This document shows positions 5,068-5,911 of a stretch of 5,911 nt of DNA, piece by piece. The position numbers were made by a program, and so were the translations under genes. Within the stretch, counting starts at the first letter, position 1. Each line of letters begins with the position of its first letter. This DNA is from JAIKWW01 sp052169645 (lineage in GTDB: Bacteria > Bacillota > Clostridia > Peptostreptococcales > Anaerovoracaceae). The notes beneath the pieces are model-generated. The model saw nothing but the letters and a program-made list of their open reading frames with translations. It did not search any database and had not been told where the DNA came from. The stretch is taken from contig JBQNCA010000041.1 of assembly GCA_052169645.1 (NCBI GenBank), positions 1-5,911 on the forward strand, given 5' to 3'.

Positions 5068-5086
5068 CCGCTCAATTTCTGAGCGG
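5068..5086. repeat. 7-bp inverted repeat just upstream of the -35
   Basis: CCGCTCA (5068-5074) and TGAGCGG (5080-5086) are perfect inverted repeats around a 5-base loop, a GC-rich hairpin 3 bases upstream of the -35 box and 25 bases beyond the transposase stop. It could be the terminator stem of the transposase unit, though no U-tract follows on either strand, or an operator for the adjacent promoter. Confidence 0.5.
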
Positions 5087-5110
5087 TTCATATCTATTGT
5101 CATAATTTAT

Positions 5111-5689
5111 CTAGAGAGGCATTCTGCCCTCGTACATTACGCCGAATTCTCCATATGCCTTGCCCCGGTTTCTAATAGGCTGAGTCCATTTTCTTGTAGC
5201 CTGAAGGGTCGAAAGATACAGGGACTTCAATAGAGCTTTATTGCCGGGAAATACAGCTCTCTGTCTGTTAAGCTTATTGTATGTGCTGTTCAGACTCTCT
5301 ATCGCATTCGTAGTATAGATTATCTTCCTCACATCTGATGAGAACTTGAAGATAGGAGTCAGAACATCCCAGTTATTGTGCCGGCTCTTCATGCAATTAG
5401 GATACTTGGAATTCCACTTTTCCGTAACTCTCTCTAATTGCTCTTTACCTTTTATTTCATCAGGAGGCAGGTATATTTTCTTAAGGTCTGTGGCAAACTC
5501 CTTCATATCCTTGTAGGAAACGTATTTGAGCGTGTTTCTAACCTGGTGTACGATACATCTCCGGTATTCCGTTTTAGGAAATGCTGCCGAGATTGCTTCT
5601 TTTATTCCTGTCAGACCATCAGCGCAGATCACCATAACATCCTTCACGCCTCTGTTCTTAAGGCTGTTAAGAACTCCCGGCCAATACTT
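5111..5689 (-). pseudogene. IS256-family transposase, C-terminal half only
   Basis: The C-terminal half of an IS256-type (mutator-like) DDE transposase of about 400 residues. The readable part begins KYWPGVLNSLKNRGV at 5689 and keeps the second catalytic Asp in CADGLTG, the conserved YRRCIVHQVRNTLKYVS segment with its Cys and His, the catalytic Glu in YTTNAIESLN about 107 residues after the Asp, and the usual C-terminus KWTQPIRNRGKAYGEF then MYEGRMPL. The N-terminal half with the first catalytic Asp is missing: upstream of KYW the frame meets TAG at 5690-5692, exactly where an unrelated reading frame (5690-5832) joins. A GTG at 5645-5647 is only an internal valine codon. The element cannot transpose by itself. 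No obvious terminal inverted repeat can be assigned after the stop. Confidence 0.88.
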
Positions 5690-5832
5690 CTATCATAGAT
5701 ACTTAACTGACTTCTAAAGTCGTATCTTTGATTGTTTCCGACAACCTTTAAGAGCTTCAGGTATTCTGCTTCACTTTGCAAAATATCCTGTTTTACAAGC
5801 TCCAAAATGTTATGAAAATCATTTATTCGCAT
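5690..5832 (-). pseudogene. 5' end of an ArdC/LtrC-like mobile-element protein, truncated
   Basis: Intact gene start, then a break. The ATG at 5830-5832 has GAAGG close upstream on the minus strand. The first 47 residues include NDFHNILELVKQDILQSEAE and YLKLLKVVGNNQRYDF then RSQLSIYDR. This resembles, from memory, the N-terminus of ArdC-like ssDNA-binding domains found in large helicase/methylase or antirestriction proteins of Firmicute integrative elements, where SQLSIYD is normally followed by a NPxATAC segment. Here the sequence instead runs at about 5690 into the transposase in a different frame, giving a meaningless tail and a TGA at 5644-5646 (62 residues in all). The junction suggests an IS insertion followed by deletion of the rest of both genes. 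Family assignment is moderate; truncation is clear. Confidence 0.5.
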
Positions 5833-5849
5833 TTTTACCTTCTTCTTTT

Positions 5850-5911
5850 TTACAAATTTGAATTGTCAAGTCAAGTGCAACGAGGTTGAATAATAAACCT
5901 CATAAGGAGTT
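5850..5911 (+). mobile_element. possible IS30-like element end running off the right edge
   Basis: The plus strand reads GAATTGTCAAGTCAAGTGC followed by an inverted repeat GAGGTT/AACCTC around 8 bases and then ATAAGGAGTT, a ribosome-binding-site-like motif at the very edge. TTGTCAAGT-type termini followed shortly by a ribosome binding site are what I would expect at the left end of IS30-family elements of Firmicutes, with the transposase starting just beyond the window. The match is from memory and no transposase codons are visible. Confidence 0.3.

Noticed and set aside
4819..5103. 94-codon minus-strand ORF starting MTIDMNRSEIERLL
   Set aside because: It covers a perfect promoter and inverted repeats, then runs through the conserved ATPase text in the wrong frame. 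Its tail is a frame-shadow of the DUF4143 pseudogene and its start has no convincing ribosome binding site.

Overview
The window is AT-rich DNA. Its strong AAGGAG-type ribosome binding sites, TTGACA/TATAAT-like promoters and protein families point to a low-GC anaerobic Firmicute, most likely a Clostridia-type host-associated bacterium. This assignment is inferred from sequence style and gene content; no marker gene is present. Every gene I can support reads on the minus strand, so the map runs from right to left.

Right third (about 4330-5911): mobile-element debris. At the right edge is a possible end of an IS30-like element. Next comes the 5' end of an ArdC/LtrC-like integrative-element protein, broken at about 5690 and joined to the C-terminal half of an IS256-family transposase that ends at 5111. 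After a short stretch with a clear minus-strand promoter and inverted repeats (4976-5086) comes a wrecked AAA+/DUF4143 ATPase gene (4329-4970). Its lesions can be read directly: no N-terminus, an in-frame TAA, an internal deletion and an exact 8-bp tandem duplication that shifts the frame.

Middle (about 2390-4342): an intact gene for a leucine carboxyl methyltransferase-family SAM methyltransferase, a short orphan coding tail, and a small membrane-anchored lipoprotein with a single rhodanese domain. The following 580-bp gap holds regulatory DNA: a Fur/PerR-like dyad, a perfect 17-bp palindrome, a TTGATT-17-TATAAT promoter, a second inverted repeat just downstream of the -10, and a small, probably frameshifted ORF.

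Left part (1-2324): a compact redox operon made of a Prx6/archaeal-type peroxiredoxin followed 22 bp later by a short NrdI-like flavodoxin and closed by a hairpin terminator at 1206-1239. Then comes an acidic 187-residue protein of unknown function with its own ribosome binding site, a terminator-like hairpin at 350-391, and about 280 bp of extremely AT-rich DNA with no gene.

The coherent theme is thiol and redox defence: peroxiredoxin, NrdI-like flavodoxin and an extracytoplasmic rhodanese lie in a row, with Fur-family-like and other dyads in the control region. The mobile-element wreckage beside it looks like a decayed insertion zone. I found no complete new defence system, CRISPR array, tRNA or rRNA. 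The observations most worth following are the operator architecture of the peroxiredoxin-NrdI operon and the structured promoter/leader stranded between the two pseudogenes.
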